From contig NC_079512.1 of the NCBI RefSeq assembly GCF_000801105.2, forward strand, positions 31,203,848 through 31,267,847: a stretch of 64,000 bases of DNA. The letters run 5' to 3'. The notes beneath the pieces were generated by a model. The model was not told the origin of the DNA. It saw only the letters and a list, made by a program, of their open reading frames with translations, and searched no databases. Below are positions 12,440-24,034 of the stretch, piece after piece; position 1 is the stretch's first letter; every line of letters starts with the position of its first letter. The stretch comes from Raphanus sativus. Lineage: Eukaryota; Streptophyta; Magnoliopsida; Brassicales; Brassicaceae. A program made the position numbers and the translations under genes.

Positions 12440-12630
12440 CCCTTTTCAAAGAGCGACTCAGAATCTAGTATCACTTTTAAAGTTTAAAATGTTAGTCCAA
12501 AAACTTCAAAGTTTAAAATATCAGTAGATGCCACTTTCAAGATTTTACGTGATTCTTTATGATTAATGTACTCCATAATCATTTGCCCCATCGCCAGAGA
12601 AATATTTCCAAAGAGGCGCACATACATTTA

Positions 12631-12986
12631 GGGTGTCAAAATGAGTTATACCTCATAAGTTGGTTCAGCTCAACTCAATTTTCTAGGATCATTTAATAGA
12701 CGAGTTTAATGATCAAATTTAAATTAGATCACGAGTTATATGAACAATCTTTAATGAACATGAGTTAATTCATTATCTTGGTCATATATATATATATATA
12801 TATGACTTTATTTTTCTTAAGTAAAAAATATAGTTTCTATATCAATTATATTTATTTTCTAAAATTAAAATGTAAAACCAAAAGTTTTAAATATATATAA
12901 AATGAAAAATATTAATATCAACCCTCATATCATATATCTTTAAAATCGAAATATAAAAATCAAAATGTTCCTAAAACTCTCATGTG

Positions 12987-13038
<52 letters not shown>

Positions 13039-13401
13039 TTACGATTTGAATAGATGAATCATCTCAAAACTTTTTTGTGGAATTTTTGGATCACTGATTT
13101 AGCTTTGTTTAATATATAGGTGTTGATTTTATTTTCTATTTAATATTAATGTTTTAGATTTGAAATATTTAAATTTTATATTACATTGTAAGGAAACTAA
13201 TTTTATATTTTTTATTATTTTTATTTTTATTTTTGATCATGAATTAGTTCATTTAACTCGTGATTTAAATGATTTTGGTTCGAGTTTACACATTGAAGTT
13301 TATATAATAAACCAGACGAATTGAGTTAGCTCATGAAAGATCCGAGTTCACTATGAACCGAGATGAGTTGAACGAATTATTTCATTTTGTCATTATCACC
13401 C
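12631..13401. mobile_element. Non-autonomous element with long inverted ends
   Basis: The left end starts GGGTGTCAAAATGAG. The right end reverse-complements to GGGTGATAATGACAAAATGA. Further inside, ATCACGAGTTATATGAAC (left) matches ATCACGAGTTAAATGAAC (right, reverse complement), and GCTCAACTCAATTT pairs with CTAACTCAATTCG. The inverted homology therefore covers at least 100 bases per side with gaps. It has no coding capacity and contains (AT)n tracts. The superfamily is not assignable; no clear target duplication. Confidence 0.6.
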
Positions 13402-15080
13402 GTATAGACAATGCATATTATAATGGGTTATAGTTAAGGGGTTCAATATATGTGATAAGAATTTGGTTGTGCCGATATTACAACAAGAAAGGAAAAAATA
13501 TTTTATTAACAAAAACAACTTAAAACACATATAGTGTAAATTATTTGGGGCGGCAGTTAAAAAATAACAAATAATAGTGACATATTTAATTAAAAAATCA
13601 TGTATATATACGGATTAATTAACGATTGCAGCCAAAAGCAACAAGATCATGGTTTAGATTTATCATATTTATATAGGTCGGCATCATAAGAAACTACTGA
13701 CCTAATAGATATAGTTGCAGTCGTTAAAAAAGATATATAGTTGCCGTCCCAAAAAAAAAGAAAAGAAAATGGATACAGTTTTGAAAGTAAAAAAGGATGC
13801 AAAGATTATGAGATAAGAGACGATAAGCTCAATATCAGTGTTACCATTTAACTTTTTCAGTTGATCTAGATTTGGTTATAACTATATAGGTTTTCCAGTT
13901 GATGGATTTTAAATCATCACGCTATATATTTAACTATCGATTGGATAATAACACGATCTCGAATGGATGTGGGTGACTGAGTTGATGCGAGTCATATGAT
14001 TAACTACTAAAATTTGATGTGATTTTTGGTATCACTAACTTATATACTGTCTTTCTTTTTCATTATTTCGTGATAATTATATAGATTTGACGTGATAAAT
14101 ACAATTTATTATTGATTTTTAATGGATATCTAAGACTACGAACAAATCTTGTTGATGTAGTAGTAACCCTTAATATTTTCTCTCTACATTTACTATCTTT
14201 TAGACTTTTAGTCAATCCACTTCATCTTTATAATATAAACAACAAAAACTAACTGAAGGTCTATTGAGGTTTCTATTTGTGTGACAGATAGCTATTGAGG
14301 TTGCCAATCATTTATGTAACGATCAACGTGGAGTGTGTGAGTAACGAGTAGGCTCAGTCTCACTTTTGCTTGTCGCTTTTGGGAGATGATACGATAGATG
14401 CTCTTTACCTTTTCTCTTCGCAGCTTGCACATAATTTCCAGACACGAGTCCTCCAGAATGGTTTTGTATTAAAATATTATTCATTAATACAGTTTTTGTA
14501 GAGAGCTGTAACCACAAAAGATGGTACATGACAAGTCAACAATTATAGATAAATAGGCAGTAAAAAAGAATTATTAACCTATATTTGTGAATCTGCAGTC
14601 TATATATGACATGTGGTCGAATCCTATCATATCTAATTATTTATTCAGATTTTTTGTCGCCATCAAAAGATTTAGAATAAACACCAAAACTTGTTCTGAT
14701 TGGAGCAAAAGCTAGACAATCCGTTTGACGATTTATAATGGCTATAGTTTTTTTTTCTTTTGGCCGGCTAAAGTGGTTACAGTTTTTAGCTGTAAAATAA
14801 ACTCTTTTTTTGAATTAAAAATTTTGGGATGTGAAGATAAACTGTTATTGAAAAGAAGAGAGGTTAATGGTAAACGGAAGTGATAAAATAAAACAAACAA
14901 TTTGTCCTTTTCAAAGGATTATTTTATGTCGTTTACAATTGGAAGGGATGATACGCAATTCTAGAATAATTACAAACTATAAAAATATATGGTAAGCAAA
15001 GTGATACATACTTTGTTTTAATAACTAACATATGCGTCTGATCATATAATTAATAACATTTAACTTCACTTTTAATAAAA
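13402..15080. other. Gene-free AT-rich DNA
   Basis: No supported gene. A short frame at 14323-14529 has no recognisable features. Confidence 0.5.
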
Positions 15081-17943
15081 CTAGGTTCGTGTCCGCGCTA
15101 CGTGCGGATAATATAGTTATATATTTTTCCTTTTAAATTTATATAGATATATAATATCATTTGTCCTAAAGAACCTACAAAGTTTGAGCTTTGGGAAGTA
15201 AATTGAGATCTTGTTATCCCTTTATTAATGTTTTGTTGAATATCTCCTTTGACCTAAAGAAATATATACAATACATCACTATCTCGACAAAAGTTTGGAA
15301 GGGAAGAATTTTGAATATATGTAGATAAATTGAAAAAAGACTCATACATATCGATCTGAAAGGTTTGTAGTTTTATTTAGAGAAGCAAAAAAAAACACAC
15401 GAAGCATGCCGGTATTATAACTTTAAAATAGCATTTTCTATGAAACTAACATGAAGAAATCTAAAAAGCCTTCAGTTTAATACTACACCTAGCAATTGAG
15501 CATTTTGTTATTTTTTTAAGTTAATAGTAATGCACGTAAAAGTGTGTCTGCTTGTTGAGTGTAGAAGATCATACCCATAAAATACTTTGTAGACATAAAA
15601 AAAGGAAAACTGTGAGATGATGGTTCGAGTTAAGCGAGTATTTTTTTTTTTTGATATCAAACGGATGTTCTATTGTTCAGGCTTGAGGTGAGTACTTGAT
15701 ATGAGTACTTGATATATGAGGTTTGATGTTTATGAGAGGGTAAGGGAGAATTTAATAAAGTAATCTCATACTTACTAAATTGTTCTTTCAGCAAAATAAT
15801 GACTAAAAACCGTCATTAATTTTTGATGCATTGGTTATCATGAATAATAGTACTATTTATTTGATCAAATATAGTAGCTCTAATTGGTAATTAGTAAAAA
15901 GAATACATTTCATTAAAAATATTAATAGATTTTAGTGGAATGAAAATTGCAATTTTTTTTACTAATATTTTTAACGTGGAATGGCTTTTCAGAAAAGATA
16001 TATTGCTTTTTAGAATGCTATAGACTACTATAGAATAAGAAGGAATACTCATTTCACATTTTTCATTTTATCTGGTAAATATTATAAAAATGTAACAGAA
16101 TTAAGCTTTTATTCCATAAAATATATTCGTTTAGTAGCTTTACCATCCTTAAAAGATAGATCATGTCCGAAATTATGCAAATGAAGCTATCAGTTAGGGC
16201 CTAGGGGTTTTAGCTCATATAGTAATAAAAGCATATTTTAAATTTTTCATATTGTAGAACATCCGGAAACAATGGGCCCGTTTAATAGATTGCTGACCGA
16301 ATGGGATTAGTACGGATCCAAATAAATTTGGAACTTACTCTGGGAAAAAATATTTTGTTTATAAATTGTTTTTATCAGATCATTTACCGAAAATTTCGAT
16401 ATTAGCTACTCAGCCTACGCTTTTACACGTTAACCATGATTAGCAGTATTAATGTTTAAGTAGAACTTATAAGATAATTTAGTTAATTAATACCGATGAT
16501 GACGTTTATATATATGACCCTCAATATAGAATAATAGAACAGCGCATATAGACACTGTACCAGACACGTCGAGATAGAAAAGAGAACGTTTGATTAATTA
16601 CATAATTATCAAAAAAAAAAATTATATACATATGATCGAATCAGTTTGGTATACGAAACCCTAAAAGTCTTAGAGAGAGAGAGAGAGAGAGAGAGGCATC
16701 GACACGTGTGAGAGTTGGGCCTTGCACGAGTATTAAAGTTCTCTCGATCGGCCATGGTTATAGGCGTTAGGCTCTATCCTTATATAAATGCTTTACCATT
16801 TTTGTGAGTTTTTTCAGCTAATCCTTTTCATATATATGCACAATGTACTATATACATAATTTAAAACAATTATGCATACCAAAATAATATAATGTTGATA
16901 AAACATGTTACTAAATGAACAATCTAGTGGTAATCTTTTGAGGTTTAGTGGGTATATACGTCGTTTTGAGTTTAATTTATGCTGAAAACTAAATTTTTAT
17001 TTGGTCAATAAATTTTGGTACAGGTGATTTATATAGTGGATCGTAAAGTCATCTGCATTAAAAGCTTTTGTGGAGGGTTCACAGCATTCCCAAAAAAAAA
17101 ATATTAAAATGAAAGGAGAGAATGAACTTGTGCATGTGCGCCTCTTGCTAGTGAACCGATTCATGACTGTTACGCGGACTCCACAACACGTGACAGCCCG
17201 CGACTAATTCGATTATATATATATATTTTTTTTTTTGGAAAAAAAGTCAAACATAAAAAAATAATAATAAGAAAATGCTTGGTGAACTCCTCTTATGGAG
17301 TTCACTAATGCAGATGCCCTAAAAGCCGTCGGTTCATTTTTTAACAATAGTCATAAGATATTTAAATTTGATTTAGATAATTTAATACATTTTCGGACTA
17401 ATCTATTTTATAGCCCTAAGTGTGTCATCTCCGAACTAATAGGCTAGCCGATAGGAATTATAAAAAACGTGTTACTAAATCTGTTTATAATGTATACGTA
17501 AGCAACAATGCAGAAGCTTCGTAGCCAATATTATCTAGTTATATACATTAATTTGGATACTAAAACTATCAACTTTTCAGGATTTTAACATTCCTTTTGC
17601 ATTTGTAATCGATCTCCCGTTAGTGTTCAAAGTTCACCTACTCCACATGTATTCCGTCTAAAAGATTAATCGTAGGATGTTTAATTTACTCTGACATAAT
17701 GCAAACTACTTTTAGATATCTTCATTACTAATAGATTCTATTATGGAACAAATTTTAGAGATTTTGGACTTCTTCAAAAAATTGAGTAAACTAAAGCATG
17801 AAAATAAATGAATTTTAAACCTCATGGAAAACGATTAAAACGTTGGTAAATGTTAAATGAAAACTTATAATTTATCTAATATTAAAAGTTTCGAATAAAT
17901 CAAGTGTTTATTCAAATTATACACTATATATATATAATATAGA
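15081..17943 (-). mobile_element. Probable second Helitron (3' terminus clear, 5' end tentative)
   Basis: The minus-strand 3' terminus is a 7-bp hairpin with a TAC/GTA loop and one wobble pair (TCCGCGC-TAC-GTGCGGA on the plus strand, 15092-15108), then about ten bases and CTAG followed by T at 15081/15080. This is the same plan as the Helitron at 7479. A candidate 5' end, A then TCTATATTATATATAT, lies at 17943/17944 but such AT-rich starts are common. No captured gene was recognised. A (GA)n tract sits near 16673-16696 and a MITE is nested at 17047-17319. Confidence 0.5.
17047..17319. mobile_element. PIF/Harbinger-like MITE with TAA target duplication
   Basis: The ends AGTCATCTGCATTA and TAATGCAGATGCCC are inverted repeats, flanked by TAA at 17044-17046 and 17320-17322. 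Just inside the right end is a perfect 9-bp hairpin (GTGAACTCC/GGAGTTCAC, 17282-17305), and a related GGAGGGTTCAC occurs near the left end. Non-coding. Confidence 0.7.
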
Positions 17944-18404
17944 TGAAGCGAGAGATCAAGGTAGTTACACGTGCCGTCTCAAATCTAAATCGAGCCCGTC
18001 GCGGGTAGTGGGGATTAGTCTTAGAACGTTCTTAAAATACAATGATAGTGTTCTAAGCCGACTACAATAATTTATTCATGGATCAGTTGCTTGCAGTTGA
18101 AATTGTGTTTGTTATAAGGAGATGGATTTTTTTTTCTTAGATTAAAGCCAGGGCTCCGCAAGAATGTTACGATTCGACAGAACATGTATAGTGGTAGTTT
18201 ACGACCAGAGGAGACTAAAAAGAAAACTTTATTCAGTTTTTTTTAGCTTAAAAGAACACTTTATTTTAAAATCGTTATTTGAAAAATATAGCGAAATGAC
18301 TTTTGTTCTTACCCTTTTTTGGGCAAAATTCTTACCCTTTAATGTATGTTTTTGTTAAAGACGTATCTGTTAGTGATGCATTCGAAAACTAATTGGTACA
18401 TTAA
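17944..18404. other. Spacer before LINE
   Basis: No gene recognised. An in-frame TAA at 18402-18404 bounds the LINE ORF1 remnant. Confidence 0.5.
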
Positions 18405-19463
18405 AAATGCACGCTAATTGCGGTATTCTTCCATAATGAAACCCCTAGTTGTATCTTTTGTACTACGAAGCTGTTGTACGCTCCGGTATGGGTTTTATTC
18501 AAGAAGGTTCCACAAGAGTTATGGTCGATACAGGGTTTCAGTACCATAGCTTCGGCAGTTGGTTTTCCAGTGCACTCAGAATTCTCTGATATCAAGCCAT
18601 ACTCAAATGGAATCATTAAGCTCAGAGTTGTGGTGGAACTAGAGAAAAAGAGGCCTACTGTGGCTCGTATAACTGACAAACTTGGAAATTCAGTTCTGAT
18701 TTCAGTTGAGTTCCTAAAGATGCCTCCTAAATGTGTGGTTTGTGGAGAATTCGGTCATCTGCGTATGCGCTGTCCAGGACCTGCAATCCCCCCTGCAACA
18801 GTTTTCTCACCTCTGGCTCCTCCCGAGGAAAGCAGGCCACCTTTGGCTGGAAATGGGCTAGCTCCTTTGGCCGGAAGCGGGGTAGTTCTTGAGGATGGAA
18901 GCGGTTTAGCTCCTTTGGTTGGGAGCACGGTAGCTCCTCTGTATCCTCTCTCTGAGTCTCCTTCCATCATCCCTCATCAAGATCCTGTGGCTGTTAGTTC
19001 TTCCTCGACTCCCGGGGAGTTGTCTCGCTCAGTTAACCTGGCTTCTTTGACTCCAGATCCACCTGCTAAGGAGAACAATGATGTATCATCTTCTAATGAT
19101 TGGACTGAAGTTGCTTATAGATCCAAACTCCCACCAAAATCCTCGACATCAGGCTGTGGTTCCTTAAAGGCTCCAAATCCAATTCCTCTCTCCAGCGATG
19201 ATTTTGCAGCAGAAGAAGAGATAATACAGAAGGCTCAATCCATCCTCCGAAGTCGTCTAACGGCGATGGAATCGAAACCTCCTGAGGGATTACCTTCTGG
19301 ATTCAAGAAGCATCAGAGAAGAAAACTTAGACAGAAAATATATCTAATGACTTCTTCATCTTCTGGAGACTTGGAAAGTGAAGTCCCGGATTCAGAGTCT
19401 GCTTTACCGCCCGCTTCAGTTGGACAAGCGCCCCAGTGCTCTGTCCAATCTGGTGAAGCCTAG
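18405..19463 (+). pseudogene. LINE ORF1 (gag-like, zinc knuckle), N-terminally truncated
   Basis: The open frame runs from the TAA at 18402-18404 to a stop at 19463. The segment YAPVWVLFKKVPQELWS followed by a CCHC knuckle (CVVCGEFGHLRMRC, C-X2-C-X4-H-X4-C) is the hallmark of plant L1 ORF1 proteins, normally preceded by a DUF4283 domain that is missing here. A proline/serine-rich tail follows, including imperfect repeats of LAPLAGSG type. No in-frame ATG occurs before the knuckle region. The protein normally binds LINE RNA in ribonucleoprotein particles; this copy probably cannot be translated normally. Confidence 0.8.
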
Positions 19464-19496
19464 TGCCCAGCACTAACCCCTTTTGAGCCTTCATAA

Positions 19497-22400
19497 ATGA
19501 AGAGCTTTTTTTGGAATATTAGAGGCCTAAACGGCGAAACTCGGAAATCGTCTGTCTCAGATTGGATAAGGCTTAATAAGCCATTAGTAGGTGCTTTACT
19601 TGAGACACATGTGCAAGAAGAAAATTTAGGTGGACTTTTGAGTACTATTACTCCTGGCTGGAGATATGAAGCTAATTATTCGGAAGATGCAACGAATGGA
19701 AGGATTGTGGTGGTTTGGGACCCGGCTATCTCAGTTATTGTGTATTACAAGTCCCCGCAGATGATATTATGTGGAATCTTTAACCCGGTTTCAGGACAAG
19801 AATTTTCAGTGGCTTTCGTCTATGCTAGGAACAGATATGAGCAAAGGGTTTCTCTATGGGCAAAAATCAAAGATCTAGCGAATTCAACCAGGCTTAGTCA
19901 GTCTCCCTGGATCATCCTCGGGGATTTTAATCAGGTTCTCTCGGTCTCAGAAGTATACTCTTTATCTCAACCAATACTTTGCATTCAGGGCATGGAAGAC
20001 TTCAGTGAATGTCTGGCTGAGAGCGGAGTTTTTGACTTAACTTTTAGAGGCTGTTACTTCACCTGGACAAACAAAAGCCCCACTAATCCCAAGGCCAGGA
20101 AACTGGATAGAGCGCTTATAAATGAAGCATGGTGTGAAAGATTCCCGGAGTCTAATGCTTATTTCGATGCACCGGGATCTTCTGATCACTCTCCTTGCTT
20201 GATATCTTTGGGAACTGAGACGGGGGTCAGGAAAACAAGGTTTCTTTACTACAACATGTTCTCTGCTCATCCAGACTATCTCACCTTGATTGAAGAAGCT
20301 TGGAGACAGCCCATCATACCATCTGAACCGATATCTTCACTTTACCAAAGGTTAAGATCGGCAAAAGCCTGTTGCAAGACCCTGAACAGAAATCACTTCA
20401 GCGACATTCAGAAGAGAGCAAAGGAGGCTTTCACAAACCTGGAGAGTATTCAGAGACAGGTTCTTATAGCTCCAACACCCCAACTATTTGATGATGAACA
20501 ATCGGCTCGTGCTTCTTGGATCTTCTTTGCTGCTGCTGAGGAGTCTTTTCTACATCAAAAGTCGAGGGTGCGCTGGTTAACTGTGGGTGACTCAAACACG
20601 GGGGTCTTTTTCAAGTATGTTAAGGCGCATCTTCAAAGAAATAAAATTATTTACCTGTTGGAAGGAGTTGATACTCGAATCTATGACCCGGCCGCGGTAA
20701 AGGAGATGGCCGTTGACTACTTCTCCGATCTTCTGGGCTCTGAAAATCAAGATGTGGTTCCCCTCTCTGTCTATGAAATTCAACAGTTGCACCCTTTTAG
20801 ATGTGAAGCTTCCATGTCATCCTCTCTCTGTTCAATTCCATCAGCGGAGGAAATTAAAGCTATTGTCTTTGCTTTGCCTAGAAACAAGGCACCTGGGCCA
20901 GATGGTTTTACTTCGGAGTTTTTCTGTTCATCGTGGAGTGTGGTTGGGTCTGATTTGATATCAGCAGTCCAAGACTTTTTCAGAAATCCTTCAATGCCTC
21001 GTCAGCTGAATGCAACGGTCATAGCCCTTGTTCCGAAATTTCCAGGAGTTGCAAGGTTATCAGATTTCAGACCAATCTCGTTATGCAACACGGTGTACAA
21101 GGTGATATCAAAAATACTCAGTGAAAGACTCAAGTGCATAACTCCTCTGGCAGTCCAAAGGAATCAGGTGGGGTTTGTAAAAGGCCGACAGCTATCTGAA
21201 AATATTCTGCTGGCAGCAGAGTTGGTAGACGGTTTCAACAAACCTGGACAGATTTCGAGGGGATGCTTACAAATAGATATCACCAAGGCCTATGATAATG
21301 TGGATTGGAGGTTTCTTCTCAACATTCTCAAGGCGCTTGATTTACCGGATGTTTTTATTGAGTGGATTCGGATTTGCTATATGACGCCTTACTACTCGGT
21401 TTGTTTGAATGGGGAGCTAGTGGGTTTCTTTCCAGGAAAGAAGGGCTTGAGGCAGGGGGACTCCCTATCTTCTTCTCTATTCGTTCTAGTCATGGATATT
21501 TTGTCGAAGAAGCTGGATCAGGCCGCTTTGGCAAACCGGTTTTCCCCCCATCCGAAGTGTTCTTCTCCTCTTATCACGCACCTGAGTTTCGCAGACGACA
21601 TGCTCATATTCTTTGATGGTTCAGAGAGCTCTTTAGCAGCTATTTTGCAAACTCTCACTGATTTTCATCATGTGTCTGGTCTGGGATTAAGTCTGTCAAA
21701 GTCTTGTTTATTTGTTGATGGAGGGAACTTGGTTTTTACTCGGTCGCTTGCAGGAAGATTTGGTCTAACTCAGGGATCTCTGCCGGCAAGATATCTCGGG
21801 CTTCCTCTCATGCCTGGCAAGCTGAAAGCTCCAGATTATCAACCTCTTTTGGACAAATTCAGATCTCGGATTAACTCCTGGGCAGTCAAGAGGCTATCAT
21901 TCGCAGGGCGACTTCAGCTTCTTCAGTCTGTCTTGTATGGAATTTTTAATTTCTGGACAGCAGTATTTCCTCTACCAAAAGCTTGCACTGATTCTCTCGA
22001 AAAAATGTGTAATGCTTTCCTTTGGAATGGTACACCAGACTCAGCACGTGGTGCAAAAGTGTCATGGGTCTCGGTTTGTACAACCAAGGAATCAGGAGGA
22101 TTAGGCTTGAGAAGAATGGCTGACTCTAATCAAGTATATGGCTTAAAGTTAATCTGGCTTCTCTTTGCAGCAAATGGGTCTTTGTGGGTTGCTTGGGCAC
22201 GAGAGCATTTGATTGGATCTAGAATGTTTTGGGACACGGATTTTCAGAACACTGGTTCTTGGATATGGAGAAGTCTTATGAAGCTCCGATCTGTTGCGCG
22301 TGCTTTCTTGGTATGTAATGTAGGGTCAGGAACCAGAGCACTCTTCTGGCATGACAACTGGACAGGCCTGGGACCTCTGTTTGAGATATGTGGAGACCTT

Positions 22401-23186
22401 GGACCTATGGTCTCAGGTATTAGCTACTCAGCCACGGTTTCTGAGGCAGCGTCGTCTGCTGGCTGGCGTATTCCAAGAGGGAGGCATCCTTTAAATCAGT
22501 TTCTTCGAGCGACCTTAGCTGAAGTTTCTTCCACTATGGATCCATCTGTACAAGACTTCTTCCAGTGGCGTCATTCATCTGACTCGGTCCCTGGAGTATT
22601 CTCATGGACAAAGACTTGGAAATCTCTTTATCCAGGCCCTGCTCAGGTTTCATGGTTCAAATCGGTCTGGTTCAGCTCAAATATTCCAAAACATGCTTTC
22701 TTGGCATGGATTGTAACTCTCAATAGACTCCCCACAAGGGACAGGCTACTGGGGTGGGGAATGACTGTTCCAAGTGTTTGTTTACTGTGTGGAAATTCAG
22801 ATGAATCCCATTCACATCTGTTCTTTCAATGCTCCGTCTCCAAGGAAGTGTGGACATCTTTCTTTGCTTACCAAGGGTTAATACCACCTCTCTCTTTTGA
22901 TGGTTCTCTCAACTGGGTCCTGCGATCTTCTCCAAACAAGAAAGTTAAGTTAATATGTAAGCTTTTGCTCCATGCAGTAAGCTATACTTTGTGGCATGAG
23001 AGGAACAAGAGATTGCACAATTCATCAAGTAGACCGGTTCACCTTTTGATTAAAGAAGTTCAGGTGGTCATGAGAGCAAAACTTTGTGGAATGGATCGGA
23101 GCATTTCTCTAAATCAGCATGCAGCACAAGTCCAAGCTAACCAACGATCTTACCTTTCCGTTTGGTTTCAATATTTCCAGCCATAA
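19497..23186 (+). CDS. LINE ORF2: endonuclease/reverse transcriptase, intact 1229 aa
   Basis: A single uninterrupted frame begins MKSFFWNIRGLNGETRKS. The N-terminal ~230 residues are an apurinic-type endonuclease (FWNIRGLN, LLETHV, ILGDFNQ, SSDHSPC). The reverse transcriptase follows, with NKAPGPDGF, DFRPISLCNTVYK, the QVGFVKGRQ block and the catalytic FADDMLIFF. The C-terminus has a zf-RVT domain (FKSVWFSSNIPKHAFLAWI, then CLLCGNSDESHSHLFFQC). No RNase H domain is evident after it, unlike the minus-strand LINE at 23952-26949. The enzyme nicks target DNA and primes reverse transcription in the nucleus. An intact frame of this length suggests recent insertion, even though ORF1 is truncated. 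Confidence 0.92.
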   Translation: MKSFFWNIRGLNGETRKSSVSDWIRLNKPLVGALLETHVQEENLGGLLSTITPGWRYEANYSEDATNGRIVVVWDPAISVIVYYKSPQMILCGIFNPVSGQEFSVAFVYARNRYEQRVSLWAKIKDLANSTRLSQSPWIILGDFNQVLSVSEVYSLSQPILCIQGMEDFSECLAESGVFDLTFRGCYFTWTNKSPTNPKARKLDRALINEAWCERFPESNAYFDAPGSSDHSPCLISLGTETGVRKTRFLYYNMFSAHPDYLTLIEEAWRQPIIPSEPISSLYQRLRSAKACCKTLNRNHFSDIQKRAKEAFTNLESIQRQVLIAPTPQLFDDEQSARASWIFFAAAEESFLHQKSRVRWLTVGDSNTGVFFKYVKAHLQRNKIIYLLEGVDTRIYDPAAVKEMAVDYFSDLLGSENQDVVPLSVYEIQQLHPFRCEASMSSSLCSIPSAEEIKAIVFALPRNKAPGPDGFTSEFFCSSWSVVGSDLISAVQDFFRNPSMPRQLNATVIALVPKFPGVARLSDFRPISLCNTVYKVISKILSERLKCITPLAVQRNQVGFVKGRQLSENILLAAELVDGFNKPGQISRGCLQIDITKAYDNVDWRFLLNILKALDLPDVFIEWIRICYMTPYYSVCLNGELVGFFPGKKGLRQGDSLSSSLFVLVMDILSKKLDQAALANRFSPHPKCSSPLITHLSFADDMLIFFDGSESSLAAILQTLTDFHHVSGLGLSLSKSCLFVDGGNLVFTRSLAGRFGLTQGSLPARYLGLPLMPGKLKAPDYQPLLDKFRSRINSWAVKRLSFAGRLQLLQSVLYGIFNFWTAVFPLPKACTDSLEKMCNAFLWNGTPDSARGAKVSWVSVCTTKESGGLGLRRMADSNQVYGLKLIWLLFAANGSLWVAWAREHLIGSRMFWDTDFQNTGSWIWRSLMKLRSVARAFLVCNVGSGTRALFWHDNWTGLGPLFEICGDLGPMVSGISYSATVSEAASSAGWRIPRGRHPLNQFLRATLAEVSSTMDPSVQDFFQWRHSSDSVPGVFSWTKTWKSLYPGPAQVSWFKSVWFSSNIPKHAFLAWIVTLNRLPTRDRLLGWGMTVPSVCLLCGNSDESHSHLFFQCSVSKEVWTSFFAYQGLIPPLSFDGSLNWVLRSSPNKKVKLICKLLLHAVSYTLWHERNKRLHNSSSRPVHLLIKEVQVVMRAKLCGMDRSISLNQHAAQVQANQRSYLSVWFQYFQP

Positions 23187-23298
23187 TCATCATTATAATG
23201 TCTTCTTTCGTTTGTGTCTTCTGTGCACTTTCCTAGCTGCTGTTTGTAACAGATCCCTTAAAAGGGAAACTTTCACTATATAAAAGGTACTTATAATT

Positions 23299-23335
<37 letters not shown>

Positions 23336-23339
<4 letters not shown>

Positions 23340-23951
23340 TTGCAAAATTACATAGAGCATCTTAATCGTTAGTTGCTCAACGTTGGATTTTAGGCAAAAT
23401 TTATTAGTAATTGTAAAATAATTTTATTATATATTTTAAGTTAAATGTTTAAAACTCAGTTGTGTAATTCAAATAATGACAGGTGTAAAACTAGTGTCGC
23501 AGGATCTTTTTGAAAGTTTTTTTAGGAAAAAAAATACGTTTTTCTAAATCTAGTCTCTCTTTCATACTTCTAATTTTTAAATACTTTTCTGAAATTCTGA
23601 AAAACTCCTCCTACTAAGAACATCATCGATCATATAGTTTCACATGTAATATCTCATCCATTAAATATTAGTATAATTTTCTGTATAGATAAAATTTAAA
23701 CATAAATTAAATAACACTATTTATAAGTTAGCACATATCGTTTGGGTTTTTTCCATGGTTAAACAGTTTTTTAAAGAAGAAATTCTTTTACATTTTTCTC
23801 TTCCTTTTCATTTTTAATTTATTTTAATGTGATAGACTATAAAAAGAAATTTCCATTGCTAATGGTCTAAAGATGCATTTATATCCCACAGCCAAAATAT
23901 AATAAAAATACTTATCAGTCGTCTATATTTTTCCATCATATCACTCTATAC
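23336..23951. other. Spacer between two LINEs
   Basis: AT-rich; no gene or bounded repeat recognised. Confidence 0.5.
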
Positions 23952-24034
23952 TTTTTTTTTTTTTTTATCACTGCATATTACCATAAATGAAAGAAAGCAA
24001 GAAGGGGCCCAAAATTGGCTCAATCTTGAAAGGT

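Larger units (their letters stand above)
18405..23335 (+). mobile_element. LINE (L1-type) retrotransposon with poly(A) tail, 5' truncated
   Basis: ORF1 remnant and full ORF2 follow each other with a 33-base spacer, then a ~115-base 3' UTR and an A-tract at 23301-23335. ORF1 lacks its N-terminus, so the 5' end is truncated or decayed. The sequence after the tail begins TCTTTTGCAAAATTAC; no exact copy was found near 18300-18420, so the insertion duplication and exact 5' boundary are not proven. Confidence 0.85.
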
